Shown here piece by piece: positions 28,425-39,350 of a stretch of 64,000 bases of DNA. Source of the DNA: Gammaproteobacteria bacterium UBA2675 (GTDB lineage Bacteria > Pseudomonadota > Gammaproteobacteria > Pseudomonadales > Pseudohongiellaceae); contig DEMH01000010.1 of NCBI GenBank assembly GCA_002354805.1, positions 124,001 to 188,000 on the forward strand, read 5' to 3'. Each line of letters starts with the position of its first letter. Position 1 is the stretch's first letter. The position numbers were made by a program, and so were the translations under genes. Below the pieces are notes generated by a model. That model was not told where the DNA came from, searched no databases, and was given only the letters and a program-made list of their open reading frames with translations.

Positions 28425-29885
28425 ATGAAGCCCGTTATCGCCCTGGTGGGTCGCCCCAATGTGGGTAAGTCCACGCTGTTCAATCGACTGACTCGCAGTC
28501 GTGATGCCCTGGTTGCCGATTTTCCCGGGCTTACCCGTGATCGCAAGTACGGTGAGGGTAAAGGCGCCAGTAAACCCTATATAGTTATCGACACCGGTGG
28601 TCTGGAAGGTGGCGAGCAGGGCATCGATTTTGCCATGGCATCGCAGTCACTGCTGGCCATGGAAGAAGCCGATGTTGTGCTGTTGCTGGTGGACGGACGG
28701 GCAGGGCTGAATCCGGCTGATATTCAGATCGTCGAGCACCTGCGCAAACTCGACAAGCCAGCTTGCCTGGTGGTCAACAAGGTCGACGGCATTGACGAGA
28801 ACGTAGCCCTTGGGGATTTCTACGGGCTTGGCATGGAGCAGATATATCCGGTCACTGCCTCACAGGGGCGCGGTGTCAGCAAGCTGATCGAATCGGTGCT
28901 GGAGCGTTTTCCTGAGCCTCTGTCTGAAGAAGAGCGCGTCGAAGAAGGCATCCGCATTGCCATTGCCGGACGTCCCAATGTCGGCAAGTCCACGCTGGTC
29001 AACCGCATGCTGGGTGAGGAGCGGGTGGTCGTGTTCGACATGCCTGGCACTACACGCGACAGTATTTACATTCCTTTCGAACGGCACGGTAAACGTTATA
29101 CGCTGATTGATACGGCGGGTATCCGTCGCCGTGGCAGAACGCACGAAACGGTGGAAAAGTTTTCAGTCGTAAAATCGCTGACAGCTATTCAGGATGCCAA
29201 TGTCGTCGTACTGGTTATTGATGCGCGAGACGGCATCGTCGAGCAGGATCTGCATTTGCTCGGTTACGTGCTGGACGCCGGGCGCGCCCTGGTGATTGGC
29301 CTGAATAAATGGGACGGCATGGACACCGAGCAAAAAGAACGCATCAAGAGTGACATACGGCGCCGTTTCTCATTCGTGGATTTTGCTGCCATTCATTTCA
29401 TCTCGGCCCTGCATGGCACTGGTGTTGGAGACCTGTACAAGTCCATTGAAAAAGCCTATGAGTCCGCGAAACGGCAATTAAGCACCAACCAGCTGACCCG
29501 GATTCTGCAGGATGCGGTAACTGATCATGCACCGCCAATGGTCAATGGTCGTCGCATCAAAATGAAATACGCCCATGCGGGTGGTCAGAATCCGCCGATC
29601 ATCGTAATTCACGGCAAGCAGACCGACAAGCTGCCTGACCATTACAAGCGCTATCTGGAGAAAACCTTCCGGGAAGTGCTGAAGCTGGAGGGCACACCTG
29701 TTCGCATCGAACTGCGCAGTGATGCCAATCCCTATACACAGCACGAGCAGGGTATGACCCCGCAGCAGGTTGCCCAGAAACGCCGAATTGCCAAGAACCG
29801 CGCACAGGGCGGAACACACGCGGAAGAACGCAAGAATCCACGCCGTCGACCTGCTGGTCCCGGTGGTGGTCGCAAGAGCTCCTGA
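28425..29885 (+). CDS. der: Ribosome-assembly GTPase Der (EngA)
   Basis: Der is an essential GTPase with two G domains, needed for 50S ribosomal subunit maturation. In the 486-residue protein the first P-loop is GRPNVGKS at 9-16 and the second the same sequence at about 182-189. NKVDG and NKWDG supply the two guanine-specificity motifs, and a C-terminal KH-like domain (about 355-440) with [19 protein letters not shown] follows. The tail is basic and rich in Arg, Gly and Pro. It closes the conserved block that began with iscR; a lipoprotein hydrolase gene begins 33 bases after it. Confidence 0.96.
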   Translation: MKPVIALVGRPNVGKSTLFNRLTRSRDALVADFPGLTRDRKYGEGKGASKPYIVIDTGGLEGGEQGIDFAMASQSLLAMEEADVVLLLVDGRAGLNPADIQIVEHLRKLDKPACLVVNKVDGIDENVALGDFYGLGMEQIYPVTASQGRGVSKLIESVLERFPEPLSEEERVEEGIRIAIAGRPNVGKSTLVNRMLGEERVVVFDMPGTTRDSIYIPFERHGKRYTLIDTAGIRRRGRTHETVEKFSVVKSLTAIQDANVVVLVIDARDGIVEQDLHLLGYVLDAGRALVIGLNKWDGMDTEQKERIKSDIRRRFSFVDFAAIHFISALHGTGVGDLYKSIEKAYESAKRQLSTNQLTRILQDAVTDHAPPMVNGRRIKMKYAHAGGQNPPIIVIHGKQTDKLPDHYKRYLEKTFREVLKLEGTPVRIELRSDANPYTQHEQGMTPQQVAQKRRIAKNRAQGGTHAEERKNPRRRPAGPGGGRKSS

Positions 29886-29918
29886 TATCAAAACCCTGAC
29901 GTGCGGCTGGAGCAACGC

Positions 29919-31190
29919 ATGCCTATCAGTAAAACAGCCCGTCTGAACCTGACAGCAGTTATATTGCTGACACTGGTCGCCTGTAGTGAGGATCCGGCGC
30001 ATTTGCAGCCGACCGGCTTTGCTGTGTCGGCGCCTGAGCTGGCTACACCTTTTGATCAATACCTGGAACAAAGCCGCACACAGGTCAGTTCTGCACTGCA
30101 GCGAAGCTTTACTGAAGATCAGCGTCCGTTTGGCGAGAATTATTCGCTGGCTGAGGTGGCAGCAATGCGCAGTCCCTACCAGCTGGAGAGTCGCTCCGGC
30201 TGCGCACCCGGACAGCGCCCAAAAGGGTTTTTGCTGTTACACGGGCTCAGTGATTCACCTTACCTGCTGTCCGCGATGGCGCGCGATCTGGTCGCAGCCG
30301 ACAATTGCGCATTGGCGCGTGCGCTGCTGCTGCCCGGTCACGGGACGGCACCTGGCGATCTGGCACAGGCCACCCGGCGCGACTGGCAGCAGGCGGCACG
30401 TTACGGCGTCGAATCGTTTGCAGGTGAGGTCGATTCCCTGACTGTGGTGGGTTATTCAGCAGGCGCCACGCTGGCGATCGATCTACTCAATCGACAACGT
30501 GAATCCGGCAGTGACATTGACCAGCAGGTCGACTCGCTGATCCTGATGTCGCCGGCACTGGCCCTGCCGGGATTTACCGTTCGCCTGTCACCCTATCTGG
30601 GCTGGCTTGTCCGTTGGACGGGCATCGAACAGGAACGCGATGCGGCCAAGTATGAATCCTTTTCCGTGCCTGCTGGCGGCCAATTCTATCAGCTGCTGCA
30701 GGAACTTGAGTGGCAGCAATGGCAGCCTCTCGACGCCCCCGTGATGATGGTCGTCAGCGATGCCGACGAAACCGTCAGTGTGCCGGATGCGGCGCAGTTT
30801 TTCTGTCAGCAGCTCAGTCCAGATTCCCGGCAGCTGCTGTGGTATGACTCGGCAGCCCTGCAGGCACCCGACTGCAGCGGAGTTACGCGTGTTGATGTCA
30901 GCGCTAATGACTTTCGTGTGCGAAGCCTGTCGCATGTGGGTCTGACGCTGCCGCCAGACGATCCACACTATGGTTTTCAGGGTTTTTATCGCCAGTGCCT
31001 GCACTACGCGGCTGAGTCCGAGCAGCGACAGCAATGCCAGCAGGATGATGACAGCAGCATCTTTGCCGAGCGCCATCTGCTGGAATCGCTGGGCATCGAA
31101 CAGCCGGGTACCCTGCTGCGGCGAACCACCTTTAACCCGTTTTATGATGATATGATGAGTCGAATCCTGCGTTTCCTTGGTCAGGAATAA
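29919..31190 (+). CDS. Alpha/beta-hydrolase lipoprotein
   Basis: This is a predicted lipid-anchored esterase or lipase. ATG at 29919, with GGAG seven bases upstream, gives 423 residues and a good lipoprotein signal with LVAC (C22). The fold shows the oxyanion loop FLLLHGLSDSPYLL (about 98-111), the ALLLPGHGT turn, the nucleophile elbow GYSAG with its Ser, a later Asp in VVSDADETV and a likely catalytic His in RSLSHVGL. The substrate is unknown. The next gene, an MBL-fold hydrolase, starts 33 bases downstream on the same strand, so they may be co-expressed. Confidence 0.75.
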   Translation: MPISKTARLNLTAVILLTLVACSEDPAHLQPTGFAVSAPELATPFDQYLEQSRTQVSSALQRSFTEDQRPFGENYSLAEVAAMRSPYQLESRSGCAPGQRPKGFLLLHGLSDSPYLLSAMARDLVAADNCALARALLLPGHGTAPGDLAQATRRDWQQAARYGVESFAGEVDSLTVVGYSAGATLAIDLLNRQRESGSDIDQQVDSLILMSPALALPGFTVRLSPYLGWLVRWTGIEQERDAAKYESFSVPAGGQFYQLLQELEWQQWQPLDAPVMMVVSDADETVSVPDAAQFFCQQLSPDSRQLLWYDSAALQAPDCSGVTRVDVSANDFRVRSLSHVGLTLPPDDPHYGFQGFYRQCLHYAAESEQRQQCQQDDDSSIFAERHLLESLGIEQPGTLLRRTTFNPFYDDMMSRILRFLGQE

Positions 31191-31223
31191 CAGGGAACAG
31201 CAATAAACACGGGATAAAACGAC

Positions 31224-32243
31224 ATGAGTCAGTCCAGCGTCTGGCACGATTGCGGTTTCAATGTTGCCTGTATCGATACAGGGCTGTTCCGTGACGGTCT
31301 GGCAGCCTGCTATCTCATCGAACATGATGGCGAAGCAGCACTGGTGGATACCGGCACTCGCAACAGTCTGCCCAGAATCATGCAGACGCTGGCTGATCAC
31401 AATATCTCACCGGAGCAGGTTCGCTGGATCATGCCCACGCATGTGCATCTGGATCATGCCGGTGGTGCCGGTGCGCTGATGGACGAAATGCCGGAGGCGA
31501 CGCTGGTCGTTCATGAACGCGGTGCCCGCCACATGATAAGGCCTGAGAAACTGCAGGCCGGATCAATGGCCGTATACGGCGAAGAGGCTTACGATGCCGC
31601 GTTTGGCCAGCTGGTCCCGGTGCCCGAGCAGCGTGTCTGTATTGCCGCGGATGGTGACAGTTTTGACCTTGGCTCGCGGCGACTGCAGACCCTGAACACG
31701 GCCGGCCACGCGCGCCACCATTATGTGGTCTGGGATGAACACAGCAATGGACTGTTCACGGGCGACACGTTCGGCGTCAGCTATCCTGAGCTTAATACCG
31801 GTCGCGGCAGCCGTTTTATCTTTCCGCCCAGCACGCCAGTGCAGTTTGACCCCGCAGCCTGGCATGAATCACTGATCCGTCTGATGAAGCTGCCTGTCGA
31901 GCGGGTATTTCTGACGCATTTTGGGATGCACGAAGACCCCGGCGAGCTGGCAGCGTCGTTGCACGAACAGATAGACGTCTATGCCAATCTTGCGCGTCAG
32001 CTTGGCGCCGAATTCAGTCGCAAGCTGGATGAGGTGGATAGCGATGCTAAAGCGCTGGCTGATGCCATGCAACGTCGCCTGCAGTCGCGTCTGATGCAGC
32101 ATAGTCTGGATGAACTGGCGGCCCGTCAGTGCACGGTGCCGCCGTCTGTTATCCGCCAGAAGCTGGCAGGAGATATGCAACTGAATGCGCAGGGATTACT
32201 GCACTGGCTGGCGCAGTCTGCTCCTCCCGGCGCCAGCGCTTAA
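31224..32243 (+). CDS. Metallo-beta-lactamase-fold hydrolase
   Basis: The 339-residue enzyme has the MBL metal-binding motif MPTHVHLDHAGG (H-x-H-x-D-H, about 71-76), a later His in NTAGHARHHY and the Asp in TGDTFG, followed by a final His in LTHFGMHE; this is a full binuclear site. The C-terminal 100 residues are helical and carry two positions (PPSVIRQKL) resembling the tail of glyoxalase II-like or SoxH-like hydrolases. The substrate is not evident. It is convergent with the DoxX gene, the stops overlapping by four bases. Confidence 0.8.
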   Translation: MSQSSVWHDCGFNVACIDTGLFRDGLAACYLIEHDGEAALVDTGTRNSLPRIMQTLADHNISPEQVRWIMPTHVHLDHAGGAGALMDEMPEATLVVHERGARHMIRPEKLQAGSMAVYGEEAYDAAFGQLVPVPEQRVCIAADGDSFDLGSRRLQTLNTAGHARHHYVVWDEHSNGLFTGDTFGVSYPELNTGRGSRFIFPPSTPVQFDPAAWHESLIRLMKLPVERVFLTHFGMHEDPGELAASLHEQIDVYANLARQLGAEFSRKLDEVDSDAKALADAMQRRLQSRLMQHSLDELAARQCTVPPSVIRQKLAGDMQLNAQGLLHWLAQSAPPGASA

Positions 32244-32680
32244 CGCTGGCCGCGGATCATGGAGTCGACGCTGAGCTTGCCGGGTCCGAAAGCAAACAGT
32301 ACAAAAAATACCACAAAGTACATTGCCGCCAGTTCGCCGTTGTTCAGCGTCGGAAACCAGGCCGGATGGGCCGTCGCATAGGCCATGGCCATCAGCAGGG
32401 CCGACAGGCCTGCGGCAAGGCGACTGAACAGACCCAGCACCAGCAGTGCGCCTGCAAACACCTCAATAACGCCGGCAATCCACAGCATGTTAACCATAAG
32501 GTCGATTCCGAAAAAGTCCATGCCACCAAGAACTGGCTGCGCGTTGTCGCCAAAAAGTTTGGGCCAGCCATGTGTCATGAACATCAATGCCGCAAGTACC
32601 CGCATGATGGTCCACGACAGGGTCTGACAGTTATCCGCGATTGCATTGAAGAGTCTTTCCAGAGATTTGCCAATTGCCAT
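32240..32680 (-). CDS. DoxX-family membrane protein
   Basis: The 146-residue protein has four hydrophobic spans. DoxX features are LAALMFMTHGWPKLFG near 28-43, GVIEVFAGALLVLGLFSRLAAGLSALLMAMAYATAH in the middle and a final span near 115-131. Members support thiol or respiratory stress functions, or act as small quinone-linked subunits, but most are uncharacterised. The ATG follows AGGAGCCTT. It is divergent from rodA and tail to tail with the MBL hydrolase. Confidence 0.8.
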   Translation of the reverse strand: MAIGKSLERLFNAIADNCQTLSWTIMRVLAALMFMTHGWPKLFGDNAQPVLGGMDFFGIDLMVNMLWIAGVIEVFAGALLVLGLFSRLAAGLSALLMAMAYATAHPAWFPTLNNGELAAMYFVVFFVLFAFGPGKLSVDSMIRGQR

Positions 32681-32835
32681 TGTTAAGGCTCCTTGAGAGT
32701 TTAATGTACCAAGCTGGGGCTGTGATCATCGCTGGGACAGTTTTGTCCACCTGCTGCCTGAAGCGAGAATAGACTTAATACCAGCAATGGGCTACCCTTT
32801 TTCGATTGATAGACGCCTCAGGATTACCGACACGC

Positions 32836-33981
32836 ATGGCCGAGCTGCTGCGCCGCTTTACCAACCCCCGATTTGACCTCAGTCCCCAGGAACGCACCCT
32901 GGCGTGGCGTCTGCACCTGGATCTGCCGTTGCTGACTGCTTTGCTGATGCTCAGTCTGCTGGGCATGGTCGTATTGTACAGTGCCTCCGGTGAAGACATG
33001 GGCTCAGTGGTCAGGCAGGGCGTTCGTCTGGGGGTCGGCTTCACGGCGTTGCTGATCATTGCGCAGTTGCCGCCGCGTACCTTCCACTACTGGGCAGTTC
33101 CGCTATTTGCTGCAGGCGTTGTGCTGCTGATTCTGGTGCTGTTTTTTGGTTCGATACGCAATGGTGCACAGCGCTGGCTGGCCATTCCCGGGCTGGGCCT
33201 GTTTCAGCCCTCGGAGATCATGAAGCTGGCACTGCCGATTATGGTGGCCTGGTACTTCAGCAAACGCAGCCTGCCGCCGCGCTATACCGATATCCTGGTA
33301 GCACTGGTGATAGTGGCTATACCCAGTGCGCTGATTGCCAACCAGCCCGACCTGGGAACGGCAATTCTGGTTGGCATGGCCGGCATCATAGTGCTGTTCT
33401 TCGCCGGAATATCCTGGCGTATCGTCTCGTCGGCAGTAATCGCTGCCATGGTGGCAGCTCCGTTGATGTACATGTTTGTACTTGAGCCGTATCAGCGACG
33501 ACGTGTGGATACTCTGTTCAATCCTGAAGCAGACCCGCTGGGCGCCGGCTGGAATATTATCCAGTCAAAGATTGCAATTGGCTCTGGCGGACTGTTTGGC
33601 AAAGGCTGGCTAAACGGCACGCAGTCTCGTCTCGACTTTTTGCCGGAATCGTCAACTGACTTTATTCTGGCGGTCATTGGTGAAGAGTTTGGATTCCTGG
33701 GTATTGCCATTCTGCTGGCGCTGTATATGTTCATTGTCGGGCGCAGCATGTTTATCGCCTGGCAGGCCCGCGAAACCTTTTCAAGACTGCTCGGTATCAG
33801 CCTGGGGCTGACCTTCTGTATCTATGTGGTGGTGAACATGGGTATGGTGTCAGGTCTGCTGCCGGTGGTTGGTGTTCCGCTGCCTCTGGTCAGTTATGGT
33901 GGTACCTCCGCGGTAACTCTGCTGGTGGGTTTCGGCATTCTGATGTCCATTCATACCCATCGTCGTCTGTTGCCCCCCTGA
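32836..33981 (+). CDS. rodA: Peptidoglycan glycosyltransferase RodA
   Basis: RodA is the SEDS-family polymerase of the elongasome that extends glycan strands from lipid II together with PBP2. Starting at ATG 32836 (an in-frame TTG lies 30 bases upstream) gives 381 residues, close to the E. coli 370. About ten membrane spans are visible, with SEDS signatures GAQRWLAIPGLGLFQPSEIMKL, NQPDLGTA and the C-terminal GLLPVVGVPLPLVSYGGTSA. The expected partner mrdA (PBP2) is not beside it, which is unusual since mrdA-mrdB normally pair. Confidence 0.93.
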   Translation: MAELLRRFTNPRFDLSPQERTLAWRLHLDLPLLTALLMLSLLGMVVLYSASGEDMGSVVRQGVRLGVGFTALLIIAQLPPRTFHYWAVPLFAAGVVLLILVLFFGSIRNGAQRWLAIPGLGLFQPSEIMKLALPIMVAWYFSKRSLPPRYTDILVALVIVAIPSALIANQPDLGTAILVGMAGIIVLFFAGISWRIVSSAVIAAMVAAPLMYMFVLEPYQRRRVDTLFNPEADPLGAGWNIIQSKIAIGSGGLFGKGWLNGTQSRLDFLPESSTDFILAVIGEEFGFLGIAILLALYMFIVGRSMFIAWQARETFSRLLGISLGLTFCIYVVVNMGMVSGLLPVVGVPLPLVSYGGTSAVTLLVGFGILMSIHTHRRLLPP

Positions 33982-34077
33982 CCGGCGACCAGCCGTTCGA
34001 TTTTTCTCAAGTTATTGCTCCCGGCTGCCGTTAAGTAGTTGTGACAGCGATCAATTGCAGGGGAGCAAGGTGTCGTT

Positions 34078-35745
34078 ATGATTTCGAATCTCAAGCTGCC
34101 ATCCATTCCCGTTTTGGGGCTGATGGCCATTCAGTGCGTGTTGTTTGTATCAGGTATTGTGCTGTTTGAAGGCAGTTCGATGTGGCTGGTGCTGGCACTG
34201 GCGGCAATCGGCCTGGCGCTGACCGGCATGCTGATGCGCCCGGGCAGCACAGCGGTCTCTGACGAACTGTTGCAGGTGCTGCGGACCGTTAATGAGGCAC
34301 AGGGCGACCTGTCTTTGCGCATGCGCGAGGCGGGCGATGCGCGCAGTGTCGAAACCGCAAAACTGTTCAATCAGTTTATGGAACGTTTGCGGGCAGCGCT
34401 GGAAGATCTGCGCAACCACAGTATCCATGTGACGCTGACGTCGGCTCAAGGCCGCAAGACTGCCGAGCAGGCCAGTGTCGATGCCGGCAAGCAGGAAGAC
34501 TATTCCGAGATCATCTATAACTCCAGCGAAGAAACAGCAACGGCAATCGAGCAGCTGTCCCGCTGGACCAGCAACATTGCTGATCTCAACTCGCGCAATC
34601 TGACCACTGCCAAACAGGCTGTTGGCGAATTGCAGCAGGCCAATCGACAGATCAGCGGTGTCGGCGACATGATGCAGCAGTTCCATGGCACTGTGGCGCA
34701 GCTGGAAAGTACGTCAGAGAATATTCGTGTCATCCTCAGTACCGTCCAGGGCTTTGCTGCGCAGACCAATATGCTGGCGCTGAACGCCGCCATCGAGGCA
34801 GCCAGGGCAGGTGAACAGGGGCGCGGTTTTGCGGTGGTAGCCGATGAAGTGCGTGACCTGGCCGTGAAAGTCCGCGGTTCCGCAGATGAAATCGGTGCCC
34901 TGCTGGAAGACATGATTACCGTTGTGTCCCAGACCTCCACCGGCACCGAAAAAATGATCAGCGAGACAGCGCTGGCACGAACCTCAATCGACAAATCTGC
35001 CAATGACTTCCATCAGATGATGGACGGCTTTGAATCGAGTCAGGCTGACCTGCTGCAGGCCAGTTCCGCCGCTGAGCAACTATCCGTCAATAACAACGAT
35101 ATTCGTAGCCGCAGCCATGAAATACGTGATCTGGGTCACCGCATCCGTAAGGACATGGAACAGAACAACGCGCAGACGCACCAGCTGCTGGAGTCTACTG
35201 ACAAGGCCTTGCACAAGCTTTGTCAGTTCCGTATCGGGCGAGGTGCACTTGAGGAAGTGCTGGAGATACTGGAGCATCGACGTGACCAGATTGAACCGGC
35301 GCTGGCCACTCTGCAGCGCAGTGGTGTGAATATGTTTGACCGTGATCACAAGCCGATTGAGGGTACCAATCCGATCAAATACGACGTGTCCTATGCCAGG
35401 TCCTTCCAGAAAGCCTGTCAGCATTTTATCGATCAGTGGGCCAGTGAGCAGGACGGTTCGCTGTACTGTCTGCCATTGGACAGCAAGGGCTATGTGGCGA
35501 TTCACCGCAGTGAGCTGTCCCAGGAACCGACTGGCGACCCGAAGATCGATCTGGCCAGGAGCCGGCATATGCGCTTCTTCCAGAATCGCGACATTCCCTA
35601 CATGGGTCGTTTCCGTCTGCAGAGCTACCTGCGCGACACCGGCGAAGTGATGTTCAACCTGTCGGTGCCGATCCATATCGATGGCAAGTACTGGGGCGGC
35701 CTGTTCCTCGGATTGCCGGCCGCCCGTCTGGGGCTGGATCTGTAG
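34078..35745 (+). CDS. Methyl-accepting chemotaxis protein with C-terminal sensor-like domain
   Basis: The 555-residue receptor has two closely spaced N-terminal membrane helices (about 10-30 and 36-54) with only a short loop between, so no periplasmic sensor. A helical signalling bundle follows, with the conserved hairpin tip [31 protein letters not shown] starting at 232. No obvious HAMP domain is seen. After the bundle, about 405-555 forms an extra globular region ([10 protein letters not shown] through to [15 protein letters not shown]) that resembles PAS/Cache-type folds and is probably the sensor, in the cytoplasm. No che genes are in the window. Confidence 0.85.
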   Translation: MISNLKLPSIPVLGLMAIQCVLFVSGIVLFEGSSMWLVLALAAIGLALTGMLMRPGSTAVSDELLQVLRTVNEAQGDLSLRMREAGDARSVETAKLFNQFMERLRAALEDLRNHSIHVTLTSAQGRKTAEQASVDAGKQEDYSEIIYNSSEETATAIEQLSRWTSNIADLNSRNLTTAKQAVGELQQANRQISGVGDMMQQFHGTVAQLESTSENIRVILSTVQGFAAQTNMLALNAAIEAARAGEQGRGFAVVADEVRDLAVKVRGSADEIGALLEDMITVVSQTSTGTEKMISETALARTSIDKSANDFHQMMDGFESSQADLLQASSAAEQLSVNNNDIRSRSHEIRDLGHRIRKDMEQNNAQTHQLLESTDKALHKLCQFRIGRGALEEVLEILEHRRDQIEPALATLQRSGVNMFDRDHKPIEGTNPIKYDVSYARSFQKACQHFIDQWASEQDGSLYCLPLDSKGYVAIHRSELSQEPTGDPKIDLARSRHMRFFQNRDIPYMGRFRLQSYLRDTGEVMFNLSVPIHIDGKYWGGLFLGLPAARLGLDL

Positions 35746-35757
35746 TGTGCGGCAGCG

Positions 35758-36453
35758 TCACTCGCGGGCGCTGTTGACCAGGGCGATCATGTCGACCGGA
35801 TTCTGTGGTACCGGCACCTGGCGCCCGTTCACAAACAGCGACGGCGTTGAGCGGACACCTGCCCGGGTACCGCCACGCTGATCATTGCGGACTTTCTGCA
35901 ACAGCGTATCGTCCTGCATATCCTGATGAGCCTGTTCGACATCCAGCTCAAGCTGCTCCAGATAACCATCGAATTCCGCTTCAACAGATGACAGGCCAGA
36001 CCAGTAGGCCTGATTCATGAACAGCAGGTCATACATTTCCCAGAATTTGCCCTGGCGTCCGGCAGCCTCAGAGTACAGTGCTGCAGTCCAGGCAAATGGA
36101 TGCGTGGTGGTCAGTGGATAGTGCCGGAACACCAGCTGAACATTGCTGGCAATCCGTGGCCAGGCCTGACTCATGACGCGGTGTTCGGTGGCGCATGCTG
36201 GACACTGGAAGTCAGCATAGACCACCAGCGTGGTGTCGGCTTCAGGGTTGCCGCGCACATGGTCTGTCGGCCCGATTTCGTCTGGTGGATAGACTTCACC
36301 CTGGCCCATCAAACCGTACAACACGCCAATCAATACCAGCGGCACGAGGATTACCATAGCCAGACGGGTCAGGTTTTTCTGCAGGGCTGCTTTTTTCTCG
36401 GCCGCCTGTTGTTTTTGTTCGCGAATCAGCCTCTGCTGTTCCCGTTTATTCAT
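35758..36453 (-). CDS. Membrane-anchored DsbA/thioredoxin-fold protein
   Basis: ATG at 36453 with GGAGG in front gives 231 residues. A basic N-terminal segment is followed by one span (about 30-50) and a DsbA-like domain with the redox motif FQCPACATEH (CPAC) and a cis-Pro region STPSLFVNG near the end. It resembles DSBA/Kdp-linked 'protein disulfide isomerase' proteins (DsbA_4 group) anchored to the periplasmic face. The gene start overlaps the xseA stop by eight bases, an odd pairing with a DNA-repair nuclease that is likely incidental. It converges with the chemoreceptor gene. Confidence 0.82.
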   Translation of the reverse strand: MNKREQQRLIREQKQQAAEKKAALQKNLTRLAMVILVPLVLIGVLYGLMGQGEVYPPDEIGPTDHVRGNPEADTTLVVYADFQCPACATEHRVMSQAWPRIASNVQLVFRHYPLTTTHPFAWTAALYSEAAGRQGKFWEMYDLLFMNQAYWSGLSSVEAEFDGYLEQLELDVEQAHQDMQDDTLLQKVRNDQRGGTRAGVRSTPSLFVNGRQVPVPQNPVDMIALVNSARE

Positions 36454-37711
36454 TGAGTCCTCCGTTGTCGGTATTGCGATTGACCGTTCTGGTTTCACTG
36501 ATGATTTCGCCGTCCGCCAGTCGGGTTGTCAGTACGTCCCCCACAGAAACTGCTGCGACACTGGTGATCAGCGATCCGTCGTCCCGGCGCGTGATGCTAT
36601 AGCCTCTTTGCAGGGTCTGCAACGGACTGATGGCGTCCAGATTGCGAGCCAGCATCTGCAGGGAGGTTCGCTTCTGCTGAAGCAGCCGATTGATCGAGCG
36701 GCCCAGGCGCTGCTCGAGCTGATCCAGACGCTGTGCCTGGTCCTGCAGGCGCCGCCCCGGATGCTGCAGGCGTCGTTGCAGCCAATCCAGTTGCTGCTGG
36801 CGCTGGCTCATTTGCCCCTGCATGGTCCGCACCAGGCGGGACTGAAAATTCTGTAAGCGCTGCAACAGCGCCTGCTGGTCAGGGCTCAGCAGCTCGGCCG
36901 CAGCCGATGGTGTCGGTGCGCGCACGTCAGCAGTAAAGTCAGCAATGCTGACATCAGTTTCATGGCCAACGGCGCTGACCACGGGCAGGTCGCTGCTGGC
37001 AATCGCTCGTGCCACCGCTTCGTCATTAAATGCCTGCAGATCTTCCAGTGATCCGCCGCCGCGCGCCAGCGTAATCACATCCAGGCTCAGTTCATCGGCC
37101 AGTCGATTCGCATCGGCGATTGCCTTGATAATGGCAGCGGGGGCATCCTGGCCCTGCACAGGGACAGGGAACACGGTTACCTGCATGGCGGGGTAGCGGC
37201 GCTGGAACACGCTGAGAATATCGCGGATGACAGCGCCGGTCGGGGAGGTGATGACGGCAACGTGACGACAGGGTTCCGGCAGCGGGCGTTTGCGGGCGCT
37301 GTCGAACAGGCCTTCAGCGCTGAGTTTGGCCTTGAGGGCATCAAACGCTTTTTGCAGCGCGCCGGCACCGGCATCCTGCAGTGACTCCAGAATCAGCTGA
37401 TAGTCACCGCGCCCCTCGTACAGACTGACCTTGCCCTTGACGATGACGTGCATGCCATTGCTCGGCCGGAAGCGCACGCCGATATTGCGGTTGCGAAACA
37501 TGGCACAGCGCACCTGGGCCTGACCATCTTTAAGCGTAAGATACCAGTGTCCGGATGACGGCACTGACAGATTGGAGATTTCGCCTTCGACCATGACGGC
37601 CGGGAAACAGTCTTCCAGCAGGCCGCGCGCCAGCCGGTTCAGGGTGCTGACACTGAGCACGGTGTTGTCCAGGGAAGCGGTCGGGGAGGCGTCAAAAGAG
37701 TCATTGATCAT
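36446..37711 (-). CDS. xseA: Exodeoxyribonuclease VII large subunit
   Basis: XseA is the catalytic subunit of ExoVII, which degrades single-stranded DNA from both ends. The 421-residue protein has an N-terminal OB-fold (VEGEISNLSVPSSGHWYLTLKD near 40-61) and the catalytic core with AVITSPTGAVIRDIL, LARGGGSLEDLQAFNDE and SAVGHETDVSIADF. A long Gln/Leu/Arg-rich coiled coil (about 270-360) forms the arm on which many small XseB subunits sit, and it closes with LQRGYSI. xseB is not in the window. It is divergent from guaB. Confidence 0.95.
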   Translation of the reverse strand: MINDSFDASPTASLDNTVLSVSTLNRLARGLLEDCFPAVMVEGEISNLSVPSSGHWYLTLKDGQAQVRCAMFRNRNIGVRFRPSNGMHVIVKGKVSLYEGRGDYQLILESLQDAGAGALQKAFDALKAKLSAEGLFDSARKRPLPEPCRHVAVITSPTGAVIRDILSVFQRRYPAMQVTVFPVPVQGQDAPAAIIKAIADANRLADELSLDVITLARGGGSLEDLQAFNDEAVARAIASSDLPVVSAVGHETDVSIADFTADVRAPTPSAAAELLSPDQQALLQRLQNFQSRLVRTMQGQMSQRQQQLDWLQRRLQHPGRRLQDQAQRLDQLEQRLGRSINRLLQQKRTSLQMLARNLDAISPLQTLQRGYSITRRDDGSLITSVAAVSVGDVLTTRLADGEIISETRTVNRNTDNGGLNE

Positions 37712-37719
37712 TACCGCAG

Positions 37720-37748
37720 TTTACCTCAGTGACTGTGATCTGTATAAT
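37720..37748 (+). promoter_or_regulatory. guaB promoter
   Basis: -35 TTTACC (37720-37725), 17-base spacer and a perfect -10 TATAAT (37743-37748), about 28 bases before the guaB start, in the short region divergent from xseA. Confidence 0.6.
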
Positions 37749-37769
37749 CGCGTTTTTGTGGATAGGTGA

Positions 37770-39245
<1,476 letters not shown>

Positions 39246-39350
39246 AGCGGTCGCGATTCTAATGAACGCTTGTATTTCATCACCGTCGTCAGAGCCCTGG
39301 CGGCGGTGTTTTACTTATCAGGCAATGCCAATTCAGGAAATCCAGTTGTC

